Shown: positions 41,523 through 50,137 of the stretch, one piece after another
How the letters are laid out: every line of letters begins with the position of its first letter
How positions within the stretch are numbered: position 1 is the first letter of the stretch
Assembly (NCBI GenBank): GCA_035995725.1
Contig: DASYKE010000222.1
Location: 1 to 60,078, forward strand
Length of the DNA: 60,078 nucleotides
Origin: JAQGLW01 sp035995725
Lineage (GTDB): Bacteria > Pseudomonadota > Gammaproteobacteria > Burkholderiales > Burkholderiaceae_D
Direction of reading: 5' to 3'
Made by a program: the position numbers and the translations under genes
The notes under the pieces: model-generated
Told to the model about the DNA's origin: nothing
The model's database searches: none
The model's input: the letters and a program-made list of their open reading frames with translations, nothing else

Positions 41523-42401
41523 ATGTTGTCCGCGCAAACGTCTGAAATTCGTTCCGATTCCCCACCTTCGACTTTGCATTCATCGTCCCTGGAAGCAGGA
41601 TGGCAACGGCAGGGAAAGCTGTGGTCAAACCTGAAAGAATTATGCGACTTGCTGCGCATACCGTCGGCGACTTCTGTAGCCGATGAAGAATTCCTTTTTC
41701 AGCATGTGCAATTTAAAACCGGACAACGGATTCATACAATTGGGCAACCTTTCGATACGCTTTATATCGTCCATTCGGGCTTTTTGAAAACGGTACTAAT
41801 CGATGAATTCGGAAACGAGCAGGTTCTCAGTTTTCCGATGAAAGGAGACTTGTTCGGGGTGGATGGCATACATACCCGGCGCTACGCCTCCGAGGCAGTT
41901 GCCTTGTCCAACTGCGATCTGATTTTGCTCCCGTTTAAGAAATTCACTGCACTTGGCAGAGCTCACATTGAACTGGAACACGCGATGTATAGCGTAATGA
42001 GCCGTGAACTGGTTCGTGAGCAGGCGATGGTAAGCATGCTGGGGGCGTTAAGTGCCGAAGCCAGGGTCGCGCGGTTCCTGGTATCGCTTTCCGAGCGCTT
42101 CGCTGAAATGGGCTATTCCAGCAAATTGTTTAATTTACGGATGACACGACATGAAATCGGCAGCTATCTGGGCCTGACCCTGGAAACCGTGAGCCGCACA
42201 TTATCCGCCTTCAACGAGATTGGCCTAATCACCGTGGACCAGCGTTCCATCGGTATCAAGGATGTCGATGCCCTTAAAACGCTACGCCGGTTGCCACCGT
42301 CCAGCTCACGCGCTAAACAGGGCGCAGCAAAAAAAGCGAAGCAGGCTGTCAATGAAGCCAAGCCGGAAGTTGCACCATGGGAACAACTTATTACCGCATA
42401 A
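41523..42401 (+). CDS. Crp/Fnr-family regulator with degenerate Fe-S motif
   Basis: A 292-residue regulator. The cyclic-nucleotide-binding-like domain spans about 45-165 (VQFKTGQRIHTIGQPFDTLY, GNEQVLSFPMKGDLFGVDGI) and the winged helix about 195-260, with recognition helix TLETVSRTLSAF carrying the E--SR pattern of Fnr, so DNA sites should be TTGAT-N4-ATCAA. The N-terminal cluster motif keeps only NLKELCDLL; the other N-terminal cysteines of Fnr are missing, while the internal Cys (SNCDLILLPF) remains. It therefore should not bind a 4Fe-4S cluster. The Lys/Ala-rich tail after 265 is unusual. AGGAG fits ATG 41523 better than ATG 41517. A terminator follows. Confidence 0.87.
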   Translation: MLSAQTSEIRSDSPPSTLHSSSLEAGWQRQGKLWSNLKELCDLLRIPSATSVADEEFLFQHVQFKTGQRIHTIGQPFDTLYIVHSGFLKTVLIDEFGNEQVLSFPMKGDLFGVDGIHTRRYASEAVALSNCDLILLPFKKFTALGRAHIELEHAMYSVMSRELVREQAMVSMLGALSAEARVARFLVSLSERFAEMGYSSKLFNLRMTRHEIGSYLGLTLETVSRTLSAFNEIGLITVDQRSIGIKDVDALKTLRRLPPSSSRAKQGAAKKAKQAVNEAKPEVAPWEQLITA

Positions 42402-42428
42402 ATTACCGTATAACCACAGCGACCCTTT

Positions 42429-42464
42429 AAAGCCCCCCATCTGTTCCAGACGGGGCTTTTTTTT
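42429..42464 (+). terminator. Rho-independent terminator of the Fnr-like gene
   Basis: AAAGCCCC (42429-42436) pairs with GGGGCTTT (42452-42459), with an inner TCTG/CAGA stem and a T tract to 42464. It lies 27 nt after the stop codon. Confidence 0.9.
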
Positions 42465-42587
42465 ATTTCACCCGACATTCCGCGCTTTATTGAGCCGCAT
42501 GGCAGTAGCTTGCTTACCCGCAAACCTGCCAGTTATTGTTGAACGAGCTGTTGAACGAGCAGCCTTGAATGATCCTGTGCAGCAGAA

Positions 42588-43235
42588 TTATTGGCGCCTG
42601 CTGCCTGTGGTCCTTGGGGTCCTTGTGGTCCTTGTCCTTGCGGTCCTCTTGCTGCCTTCGGTCGCATCCTCATGATCGACAATATTGGTCGAGTCGGTTT
42701 CCGGATACGCTACAGTCGCTGCCGCATTGGCTGCGTCTTCCATAGTGGCAGCCGCCGCAATTATATTTTTATTAGTGAACGCAGTGGCTTCCCTGAATGC
42801 CGACTCCCACACCGAAAGCATGCCTGTTATCGGGTCAAACGGTGCCCCATTGAGTTGCTCACGTGCCACCCCCAGCCGCTTGGCCGTACTATTGGCCGCG
42901 TTGCTACCTAATTGCTCAATAAATTGCTGCATCGATTTGCCGATTTCCGCTTGCATCTCCGCGAACACCTGCAGCACTTCTCTCTGACAATTTGCTGCAT
43001 TTTCGGGGTGCGGAACAAGCATCGACTGCAAACTTGCAAGCCCTCTCGGATCGCGCACCGCAGCAAGCGCCTGAGCCAATCTCAGCTGCTCGGTAAGCGC
43101 ACGATGTGTCGCATTAATGATGACGTGATCAATTTTTTCTGTTCCTGAAAACAAGGTATCGGCAAACTGCCGCGTTACCTCCAGTTGAGTCTGATACATA
43201 TCCACGATCGGATTTAATACATTTGTGTTCGGCAT
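42588..43235 (-). CDS. Phasin
   Basis: A 215-residue phasin that coats polyhydroxyalkanoate granules. The core helical domain (about 5-165) has the typical amphipathic pattern: MYQTQLEVTRQFADTLFSG, FAEMQAEIGKSMQQFIEQL and FDPITGMLSVWESAFREA. The C-terminal tail (about 190-215) is a low-complexity Arg/Thr stretch (RTARTRTTRTPRTTGSRRQ), encoded by a GGTCCTTG-rich repeat at 42605-42655; such basic tails can bind DNA. A degenerate PhaB-like gene lies upstream on the same strand, but 300 bases separate them, so they need not be one operon. Confidence 0.87.
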   Translation of the reverse strand: MPNTNVLNPIVDMYQTQLEVTRQFADTLFSGTEKIDHVIINATHRALTEQLRLAQALAAVRDPRGLASLQSMLVPHPENAANCQREVLQVFAEMQAEIGKSMQQFIEQLGSNAANSTAKRLGVAREQLNGAPFDPITGMLSVWESAFREATAFTNKNIIAAAATMEDAANAAATVAYPETDSTNIVDHEDATEGSKRTARTRTTRTPRTTGSRRQ

Positions 43236-43538
43236 GATGGTCTTCCTGGATAAGACGAGTACAGGTTGAGAAGCTCATTTCTTATGAAGACTTGATCGGA
43301 GTGAATGAAAAGCCCGGCCCGATCAATTCAACGAGCTATTTACAAGCTATTCAGATACAGCGGTAATTTGATGGATCCGCGAGATCGTCACCTCTGGAAA
43401 AATTGTGTTTTGCATGACTATGAAGATTGTGCGGATATTTATTTCATGACGTTCAAGAACAAAACATAAAACAACGCGTTTGTATTTTCGGAGCCCGAAC
43501 AAAAAACATGAACAGTGGTTCTCGCCACCCTCGGATCG
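43236..43538. other. Intergenic stretch between the phasin and PhaB-like genes
   Basis: About 300 bases, AT-rich in the middle (43400-43500). It should hold the phasin promoter. No specific element was recognised. Confidence 0.4.
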
Positions 43539-44285
43539 TCAATACATATATTGACCGCCGTTGACTGCGATGTCGTTTCCGGTCACGAACGCTGCCTCGT
43601 CTGAAGACAGATAGGCGACCAGACCCGCGACTTCACCGGGCTCACCCAGTCGCCCGACCGGAATCTGCGGCAGTATTTCCGTCTTTAATGCTTGCTGCGG
43701 CATTCTCCTGACCGCCTCGGTGCGCAAGTAGCCGGGCGACACCGTATTCACAGTGATTCCCTTGCAGGCAAGCTCCAGTGCCAACGATTTGGAAAAACCG
43801 TGGACACCTGCTTTGGCAGCCGCATCGTTCGTTGGCCCGCATGTTCCTGATCGCGCCTCGATTGAAGAAATGTTGATGATCCGCCCCCATTGGCGTTCCA
43901 GCATGCTGTTGACTGCATGGCTGGTCATGTTGAAGACGCTGTCGAGATTGCCACGCAGCACCAATCGCCAATTCTCTGCGGTCATTTTTTCAAAACTCGC
44001 GTTCCGCGTGACGCCGGCATTGTTGACCAGCACGTCGATACGGCCAACATCGCTCAGCATCTTTCCCACACCTTTCGCACAGGAAGCGTGTTTGGATACA
44101 TCGATCATGTATGCGGAAAAAATGAATCCTGCACTGGCTTGCGATTCCAGCCACAACTGCGCATTATCATATCCCGGAGAATACGTGGGCAGTACACGAT
44201 AACCTGCCGTAGACAGTTTTCGGCAAATCGCTTCTCCCAATTCGTCTGTTCCGCCGGTGACCACCGCCACCTTTTGTACGCTCAT
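43539..44285 (-). CDS. PhaB-like short-chain dehydrogenase with altered catalytic residues
   Basis: A 248-residue SDR protein closest to acetoacetyl-CoA reductase (PhaB): NAGVTRNASFEKMTAENW, RIINISSIEARSG, AGVHGFSKSLALE and TVNTVSPGYLRTEAV. Two key positions are changed. The coenzyme loop reads TGGTDELG, with Glu15 where the second conserved Gly of TGxxxGxG belongs. The catalytic Tyr of YxxxK is Asp154 (TNDAAAKAG; codon GAT, one base from TAT), while Ser and Lys158 remain. Normal NADPH-dependent reduction is thus unlikely. The frame is intact, so the protein is probably made. Start ATG 44285 gives the normal PhaB N terminus. Confidence 0.85.
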   Translation of the reverse strand: MSVQKVAVVTGGTDELGEAICRKLSTAGYRVLPTYSPGYDNAQLWLESQASAGFIFSAYMIDVSKHASCAKGVGKMLSDVGRIDVLVNNAGVTRNASFEKMTAENWRLVLRGNLDSVFNMTSHAVNSMLERQWGRIINISSIEARSGTCGPTNDAAAKAGVHGFSKSLALELACKGITVNTVSPGYLRTEAVRRMPQQALKTEILPQIPVGRLGEPGEVAGLVAYLSSDEAAFVTGNDIAVNGGQYMY

Positions 44286-44744
44286 GCCGGTCTTCCGAAT
44301 TCCTGGATATATATTTAAAAAGTACTTGCTTTGAATCCCGGTCGCGCTCAAACGCACAGACCATGGAAATGCTCATTATTTGCTGCTGTTCTTCAGAAAA
44401 ATCGCTTGATGAAAAGAACAAATCATTTGGATTGGAAGGAATGCGGATTAGTTCGATCCTGATGCAACCCATGCCGGGATAGTTTTATTTATCCGGAATT
44501 GCCCATATAGAGGTACAGCACCGGGATGCGCGGTAGAACGGCAAGTTGCTTCAGATGCGGTGCGAGGAGTCCGGCGACTTGCCAGGCGCCGGGAATCTGC
44601 GGGCTGCAGCATGGAACGACTTCAGAAGACACTTCATTCATGCAGTGCGGTTGCTCAATCGGAGCGCGGCAATGTCAAGACTTTGAAAGTCCGGCACGGA
44701 AGATTGCCTAGTTTACGAGCGATGGAGAAGAGATGAACAGGCTG
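44286..44744. other. Intergenic stretch, no supported gene
   Basis: About 460 bases. Frames on both strands (for example 44472-44286 and 44526-44711) are not protein-like and lack ribosome binding sites. The promoter of the PhaB-like gene should lie in the AT-rich part near 44300-44420. Confidence 0.4.
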
Positions 44745-44939
44745 CTAATTACTTTCGCTTTCTTCGTCGAAATAATCCTCGCGGCAAGAAACACTGCAAA
44801 ATCGGCGGACCGAATCAACCAGCCGATCACAGTACCAGCACGATCCTTTTGCTTGAAGCGTCATTGCACGACGAGCACGCTCCGCCATACTCCGGGATTT
44901 TTTCTCGCCGCCGGCATCGGCAGGTGGTGCGTGATCCAT
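44745..44939 (-). CDS. Small zinc-finger-like protein
   Basis: A 64-residue protein. The N-terminal half is polar and basic (MDHAPPADAGGEKKSRSMAER). The C-terminal half has two Cys pairs, CWYCDRLVDSVRRFCSVSC, followed by REDYFDEE. The CxxC-x10-CxxxC arrangement and the acidic end resemble small zinc ribbons of the MYM/FCS type (RFCS..C). It probably binds one zinc ion. GAGGG lies nine bases before ATG 44939, which is preferred to the ATG at 44948. Partner and role are unknown. Confidence 0.6.
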   Translation of the reverse strand: MDHAPPADAGGEKKSRSMAERARRAMTLQAKGSCWYCDRLVDSVRRFCSVSCREDYFDEESESN

Positions 44940-45390
44940 TATTTGCATCCCTCAAAAATTTATTAGTGCTTTTGAGAGAGATTACTTTGGTGCCAATACA
45001 AAGAGATGACAACAATCAAGGTTTGTTGCGGTAAGAAATACCTGAATCATTACCTGTCGCACCAAGCATGAACAGTTCTGCAGATTGCAGATAAAAGGCA
45101 CCCGCGTTAATTAACGCATGACTTCCCGCACCTGAACTGTATCGATACAAATCCAGACATAAAACCCATTACTTTCGACAGGCGATAAGCGGCAGAAGTT
45201 ATGCCGGGACAGGCAAAGCAAGCGCAATATGGACGACGTGCTGTCTATGGAGGTGTGCCAAGCCAAATGGCGTCACGAGCTCGACAAAAATAATTGCCAT
45301 GCCGGAGCAGCAATCGAAAATGCCGCAATCGCCGTAATGACTTTGGCGATGCATTCGCGGAAATGGCTTAGCGTCGTCGAGCCGACGCCT
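44940..45390. other. Intergenic stretch, no supported gene
   Basis: About 450 bases between two leftward genes. A 60-codon plus-strand frame at 45229-45411 has no ribosome binding site. No terminator or repeat was recognised. Confidence 0.4.
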
Positions 45391-45858
45391 TCATTTCGGA
45401 GCCGTGTATAGCGGGTCTGCGGCCACCAGCAGGCTGCATCGAATCTTCTCGACCAGCAGCGCGTCCATTGAACCGCGCCACCAGCGCAACGCCAGCGGCT
45501 TATGGCGGGAATGTCCTACGATGACCAGCTCGATATTCAGCTTTTCGACGAGTTCTGCTATGACATTGACGGGTTCGCCAACTTCCAGATGATTGACCAC
45601 CTGCAGCCCGGCATTGGTCAGCAGCGCATGGCCCGCCGACAATTCCTGTTCCATTCTTTGTTTTTCCGCGACCAGTTCTTCTTCCACGTTCATTACGGCC
45701 GCAGCCGCGTATTCCCCTACTAAAAGATAGGGGGGCGGATTGACTACCACCAGCAGATGGATCTGTGCCGAGGAGCCCGGCGCAAGCCGAATGCATTCCA
45801 GCAACGCGGAGCGGCTTTCTGCCGCACCGTTGTAGGCGACCAGTATTTTCCGATACAT
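45391..45858 (-). CDS. Universal stress protein (UspA family)
   Basis: A 155-residue cytosolic protein with one Usp domain. It starts MYRKILVAYNGAAESRSAL, with the family's Asp in strand 1 replaced by Asn. VVNHLEVGEPVNVIAEL and IELVIVGHSRHKPLALRWWRGSM follow; the last is the nucleotide-binding loop (G-x2-G-x9-G-S), in which the second Gly is replaced. ATP binding is therefore uncertain. ATG 45858 has AGGAGG upstream, an ideal ribosome binding site. A perfect dyad lies 23 bp before the start. Confidence 0.85.
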   Translation of the reverse strand: MYRKILVAYNGAAESRSALLECIRLAPGSSAQIHLLVVVNPPPYLLVGEYAAAAVMNVEEELVAEKQRMEQELSAGHALLTNAGLQVVNHLEVGEPVNVIAELVEKLNIELVIVGHSRHKPLALRWWRGSMDALLVEKIRCSLLVAADPLYTAPK

Positions 45859-45880
45859 GAGATCCTCCTGTCTTGGTGTG

Positions 45881-45897
45881 ATACTTAATTTAAGTAT
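45881..45897. promoter_or_regulatory. Dyad directly upstream of the UspA gene
   Basis: ATACTTAATTTAAGTAT is a perfect 8-1-8 inverted repeat located 23-39 bp before the start codon of the leftward uspA-like gene. It is AT-rich and could be an operator overlapping the promoter or early transcript. Confidence 0.5.
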
Positions 45898-46324
45898 AAC
45901 AACTGTTATGAATCCTGCCACTAAATTTACTGATTGCCAATAATGACAATCTGCCGGCGTCCAAGTCACGCCGTGCCCATGTCAATATATAGGATATGCA
46001 GGTAAACAGAGGGAAACAGGAGAAAACAGAAGGTGGACGCGGCTTCCGGTCTGCATATTGCCCGGAAGTCGCTTGACTGGGAGAACCACTTGGCGTTTAT
46101 TCATGGAATAATATGACATTCCGTAGCGTGCCCGCCCCGATCGGAAAGAAATGGGGGACGAGAAACCCGATGTCTGTCTGTAAGCCGCACAAGTAGCCAA
46201 TTTACGCTTTCGAAAATCCTGAAATGCCTGAGAACATCCTCCCGCAACGTTCTGCTTCCAATGCCTGTTATTACGCTGTCCTTCCCATCCCGTCTTGGTT
46301 TGCCGTCAAACTGATAATCACCCT
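45898..46324. promoter_or_regulatory. Divergent promoter region of the UspA and chromate transporter genes
   Basis: About 425 bases with no supported gene. A minus-strand frame of 72 codons (46200-45982) has no ribosome binding site. No known operator was recognised apart from the dyad at its left edge. Confidence 0.35.
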
Positions 46325-46900
46325 ATGAATTCCTTGCCTGCGGAAGATCACCCACGTCCCCAATCGCTGACTGACCTGTTTTTTTCCTTTTCCGTGCTGG
46401 CTCTGCAGGGCTTCGGCGGTGTGCTGACCGTTGTGCAGCGGGAACTGGTGGAAAAAAAACGCTGGTTGACGAGGGAAGAGTTTGTGGAGGAATGGGCGGT
46501 TGCGCAGATTATGCCGGGCGCTAATGTGGTCAACCTCGCCACGATAATCGGCGCGCGCTATTTTGGCCTGCGCGGCGCTATCACCGCATTAGCCGGTTTG
46601 CTGACAATTCCTTTGGTGCTGGTGTTGTCGCTGGCAATGGTCTATGCCCAGTACGCCAGTCATCCCGGCGTGGCCGGAGCATTGCGCGGCATGGGTGGGG
46701 TGGCGGCGGGGATGATTGCTGGCACCGGGCTCAGAGTGATCAATGCGCTGAAAACAAATCCGATGGGAGCGCGCTGGTGCTATGCGCTGGGCGGCATTTG
46801 TTTTGTAACCGTTGCATTGCTGCGCTGGCCGCTGGCCTATGTGCTGCTGGGGCTGGGGTCTGTCGCTTGCATGCTGACCTACCGGAAGCTCACGCCATGA
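46325..46900 (+). CDS. Chromate transporter, short-chain subunit 1
   Basis: A 191-residue membrane protein of the CHR family. The N-terminal cytoplasmic/amphipathic motif FGGVLTVVQRELVEKKRWLTREEF at about 36-59 and AQIMPGANVVNLATIIGARYFG at about 65-86 are the CHR signature, followed by four to five hydrophobic segments. Short-chain CHR proteins come as tandem pairs that together form one transporter, and a partner follows with a 4-bp overlap. ChrA exports chromate; not all CHR pairs have been shown to do so. No chrB regulator is nearby. Confidence 0.87.
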   Translation: MNSLPAEDHPRPQSLTDLFFSFSVLALQGFGGVLTVVQRELVEKKRWLTREEFVEEWAVAQIMPGANVVNLATIIGARYFGLRGAITALAGLLTIPLVLVLSLAMVYAQYASHPGVAGALRGMGGVAAGMIAGTGLRVINALKTNPMGARWCYALGGICFVTVALLRWPLAYVLLGLGSVACMLTYRKLTP

Positions 46901-47481
46901 ACGAGACGCTGCATGTCACGCTGCAATGGGAAGACTGGTTTAACCTGTTCGCGCACTATCTGACGCTGTCGTTGCTGGCGGTGGGCGGAGCCATCACCGC
47001 CGTGCCCGAAATGCATCGCTACTTGGTTGACCAGCAGCGCTGGCTGACCGATGCCCAGTTCAATGCCTCCATTTCCATCGCACAAGCCGCACCGGGGCCA
47101 AATGTGCTGTTCATCGCACTTCTGGGCTGGAACGTGGGAGTCAATGCAGGCGGCATGTCGACCGGCTTCCTGGGAATGTTTCTCACCATGCTGGGCATTT
47201 TGCTTCCCAGCACCACTCTTACCTACCTGGCCGCACAATGGGGATATCGGAACCGCGACCTGCGAACCGTAAGGGCATTCAAGCAGGGCATGGCTCCCAT
47301 CGTGACTGCGCTTTTGATCGCCACCGGCTGGATTCTGGCCAGTGCCCACCATACTCCGGCCAAGGACTGGCCGTTATGGCTGATGATTATTGCCAGCGCG
47401 CTGATCGTCTGGCAAACCCGGCTGCACCTGCTGTGGCTACTTGGTATCGGAGCGATCCTGGGCTGGTTTGGGTTGATCTGA
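46897..47481 (+). CDS. Chromate transporter, short-chain subunit 2
   Basis: A 194-residue CHR-family partner of the preceding gene. VGGAITAVPEMHRYLVDQQRW at about 28-48 and ISIAQAAPGPNVLFIALLGW at about 58-77 match the same signature (PGPN against PGAN in subunit 1). Five hydrophobic segments follow. Its ATG overlaps the TGA of subunit 1 (ATGA), so translation is coupled and the two are made in equal amounts. The membrane topology of the two should be opposite, as known for bicistronic CHR pairs. Confidence 0.87.
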   Translation: MNETLHVTLQWEDWFNLFAHYLTLSLLAVGGAITAVPEMHRYLVDQQRWLTDAQFNASISIAQAAPGPNVLFIALLGWNVGVNAGGMSTGFLGMFLTMLGILLPSTTLTYLAAQWGYRNRDLRTVRAFKQGMAPIVTALLIATGWILASAHHTPAKDWPLWLMIIASALIVWQTRLHLLWLLGIGAILGWFGLI

Positions 47482-47779
47482 CAAAAATCTCAAGCAGCCT
47501 TTACTAAAAAGGCATTCTGGCGTTTTGCTGCTTTACAACAACTGACCTGTCTGTTGCCGGGTGCCTTGATCATTGCTCCAATCAATGCAGGTACCGGATA
47601 CAAAGCACCGACCTTAATAACACATTGACAACAAAAATTCATAAAAGTGAAATTAAGTTCTTTACATCACCAAGAGCGGATTTATAATTTCTTTTGAGAA
47701 ACAATTAGTGCTGTTTTAGCTATGCCATGTTAGCTAATTATTATTACATTTGATTTAATTTTTATGGAATTTCTCAATA

Positions 47780-48607
47780 ATGAAACAGTTACTTCCGTTC
47801 TTTAGAATTTTTTTGCTAACGATTGGCACTACAGCGGTCATGAGTTCAGCGCTCGCACAAGAAATGGTTTTGGCCGTCAATGAGGGGGTCACTTACCAGG
47901 ATGTCGGGACAATACGCGAACGCTATAAACCTTTGTTGGATTTATTGACGAAAGAACTGAAACGCCCTATCACGGTGAAAAATATTTCCCGATATTCCGA
48001 ATTTGAAAAAGGTCTGTCGGAAAACATGTACGCGCTGGCTTTTATCCATCCCGCTCATATCGGGCTGCAGGCAGTTAAAAAAGGTAATTATGAAGGTCTT
48101 GCCACCGCCAAAGGCTTTACGGAATATCGCGCGCAAGTCATGGTCAGCAAAGATTCGCCGCTGCACTCGCTGCAGGATTTGCGAGGTAAAAAAGTCGGTG
48201 TGCCTAGCCTGGAATCGATTACCACGGTAATGTTCACCGCAAATTTACGCGAGCTCAATTTTGCGCAACCCGATAAATTATTAACCCCAACCCGTTATCA
48301 GGAAGCTGTTCCATTCATGATAGATAATGGTTTTGTCGATGCGGGCGTCACCGCCTCAAACGCGGTCGCTAACGCATGGACCAGTAAAGGCGGTCGTATC
48401 ATCGGCGCCACCAAACCAATTCCGATCAAGCAGTTTCTTGCTTCGAAAGATTTAAATGAAGCAGAGCGGAAAAAAGTCCAGGCATTGTTACTGGGCCTGT
48501 CCGACACCGAAAATGGAAAAGCCGCTCTCGCAAAAATCGGTATGACCGGTTTTTTGCCCTGGGACACAGCAGTCATGGATGACGCCGCTGCGCGATTGGG
48601 CTTATAG
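47780..48607 (+). CDS. Orphan PhnD-like (phosphate/phosphonate-type) binding protein
   Basis: A 275-residue exported protein. The signal peptide (to ALA at about 26) is followed by the PhnD-type fold: RYKPLLDLLTKELKRPITV, ALAFIHPAHIGLQAVKKGNY, DSPLHSLQDLRGKKVGVPS and DAGVTASNAVANAW. The usual Ser/Thr-rich phosphonate loop after the GKKVG strand reads PSLESITT, only partly conserved. No PhnC or PhnE partner is adjacent. Such orphan proteins can also be periplasmic sensors feeding signal proteins. The ligand is open. ATG 47780 follows an AT-rich leader without a strong ribosome binding site. Confidence 0.8.
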   Translation: MKQLLPFFRIFLLTIGTTAVMSSALAQEMVLAVNEGVTYQDVGTIRERYKPLLDLLTKELKRPITVKNISRYSEFEKGLSENMYALAFIHPAHIGLQAVKKGNYEGLATAKGFTEYRAQVMVSKDSPLHSLQDLRGKKVGVPSLESITTVMFTANLRELNFAQPDKLLTPTRYQEAVPFMIDNGFVDAGVTASNAVANAWTSKGGRIIGATKPIPIKQFLASKDLNEAERKKVQALLLGLSDTENGKAALAKIGMTGFLPWDTAVMDDAAARLGL

Positions 48608-49093
48608 CTCCATCATGCGAGCAGCCCCCGGCTCGCACTGACTCACGACCCGGGACTCCGGCCCCAAGCCGGCAGTGCCGGGCAGGTTTTATCCACACCG
48701 CGATCCGAATGCTTAATCGTCATGATCGTCATGACGCTTGCCGTGCCGCTTGCCGTACTTGTGATGCGGGTGTTTCTCTTTCTTGCATTCCCAATATCCA
48801 TCATCCCGCTCGACATAAACCAGTTGGGATTGTACATAGACCCGTGGGACACCAATTGAATAAACCATTGCTTTTATTGAGTATTGATTTGTCCGTACTC
48901 GCCGCATTTCGCCAGCGCCGGTGCAAATGAAAATGGCCTGGAGCGATGACTCCAAGCCATATGGATTACATGCAGCCGATGAGGCACTCGGACATCAACT
49001 GACGAGTACCAAAACCTGCTATTGCCACCCGAAAACAGAACTGCATGGGCCGCGTCTGTTTCAGGCAAGTTGTCCGACGTCCCCGAAGGGCAG
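48608..49093. other. Intergenic stretch containing a truncated repeat-protein gene
   Basis: About 485 bases between convergent genes. The only recognisable content is the 48868-48713 frame described separately. GGGACTCCGG-type GC-rich sequence follows the binding-protein gene but forms no clear terminator. Confidence 0.4.
48713..48868 (-). pseudogene. 5'-truncated copy of the VYVQ-repeat exported protein
   Basis: A minus-strand frame reads GVPRVYVQSQLVYVERDD, then GYWECKKEKHPHHKYGKRHG and a His/Asp-rich end. This corresponds to the mature half of the exported protein at 7078-7356 (VYVQPQ repeats, VYIERGRG, His-rich tail). No signal peptide is present: the frame is open upstream to 48955, but that part (MESSLQAIFICTGAGEM) is unrelated. 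It is either a remnant that lost its 5' end or a gene with a replaced N terminus. The basic, His-rich end is intact. Confidence 0.5.
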
Positions 49094-50047
49094 CTATTTC
49101 ACCAGTCCCGCGTCTTTTGCGTCTTGTATATAAGCCTTGCTGCGCTCGGCTACGAAAGCGGGAATTTGCTCAACCGGAATATCTACTATGTCGTAGCCGT
49201 TCTCGCCCAGTTTCTTGCGCAGGTCGGGGTCTTTGTTGATGACATCCATCATGTCCGAAACCTTCTTTTGGATGTCTTTCGGCGTGGACTTGGGCACGGC
49301 AATTCCGCGATACGCTCCATCCACCCAATTCAGGCCAAGCTCCTTGAATGTCGGCACATCGGGAAACGCCGGATGGCGCTTCTCGGAAGCGACTGCAAGC
49401 ATTCGCATCTTGCCTTTTTGCTGGATGGCGAAAGGCAGGTAGGTCATCGTTGCGTCTACGTGCCCGCCCATTACCGAAGCGATCAGATCGCCGGTTCCCT
49501 TGAACGGCACATAAATCGTTTTGATCCCGGCTACCTTGTCCAGCCGCTCGTGCGCCAGATGATTTGCGGAAAAACTGCCGGAACCGGCAAAACTCACGGT
49601 GCCGGGCGATGCCTTCGCTGCCTTGACCAGATCTTGATAGGTCTTGTAACGGCTGGTTTCAGGGACCACAATGGCGTCCGGCGTGAAGTGGTAGAAATAG
49701 ACCGGTGTGATGTCCTCCGTCTTGTATTGCGCCGACCCTTCCAGCGGTTGCAGCACGATATGGGGCAGGTTGACGCCGACGATGGTGTAACCGTCGGCCG
49801 GCATGCTGTTCAACTGCGCCCATGCCAGTCCGCCACCCGCGCCCGCCTTGTTGACCACTATCATCGTCTGATTGTTTTTGAGGCGCAGCACTTCGGATTG
49901 CAGGCGCGCCACATAGTCGGATTCGCCGCCGGGTGAAAAGGGAATGATGTACTGCACCGGTTTGTCGGGATAGGCATGCGCGTTTCCCAGGCCGACCGAT
50001 GCAGCCAGTGCGATAGCAATGAAGCTCAACAGGTTATGCAATTTCAT
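49094..50047 (-). CDS. Bug/TctC-family tripartite tricarboxylate transporter binding protein
   Basis: A 317-residue exported protein. The signal peptide ends at AHA (about 25), then the Bug fold: VQYIIPFSPGGESDYVAR, VVNKAGAGGGLAWAQLNSM, ADGYTIVGVNLPH and VPFKGTGDLIASVMGGHV. The acidic/Ser pair in PGGESD, where many relatives have PGGxxD, lies in the ligand-binding loop. It is 90 nt downstream of the tartrate/malate-type dehydrogenase gene on the same strand and probably imports that enzyme's hydroxy-dicarboxylate substrate. No TctA/TctB genes are present in the window. Confidence 0.87.
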   Translation of the reverse strand: MKLHNLLSFIAIALAASVGLGNAHAYPDKPVQYIIPFSPGGESDYVARLQSEVLRLKNNQTMIVVNKAGAGGGLAWAQLNSMPADGYTIVGVNLPHIVLQPLEGSAQYKTEDITPVYFYHFTPDAIVVPETSRYKTYQDLVKAAKASPGTVSFAGSGSFSANHLAHERLDKVAGIKTIYVPFKGTGDLIASVMGGHVDATMTYLPFAIQQKGKMRMLAVASEKRHPAFPDVPTFKELGLNWVDGAYRGIAVPKSTPKDIQKKVSDMMDVINKDPDLRKKLGENGYDIVDIPVEQIPAFVAERSKAYIQDAKDAGLVK

Positions 50048-50137
50048 TTTTTGTCTCTCCGTTCCTCGATGTAGTTTGTGGTTATTAGTTATTATTAATA
50101 CAAGATACCATTCATCGGCGCCCTTCTCAAGTGCCGG

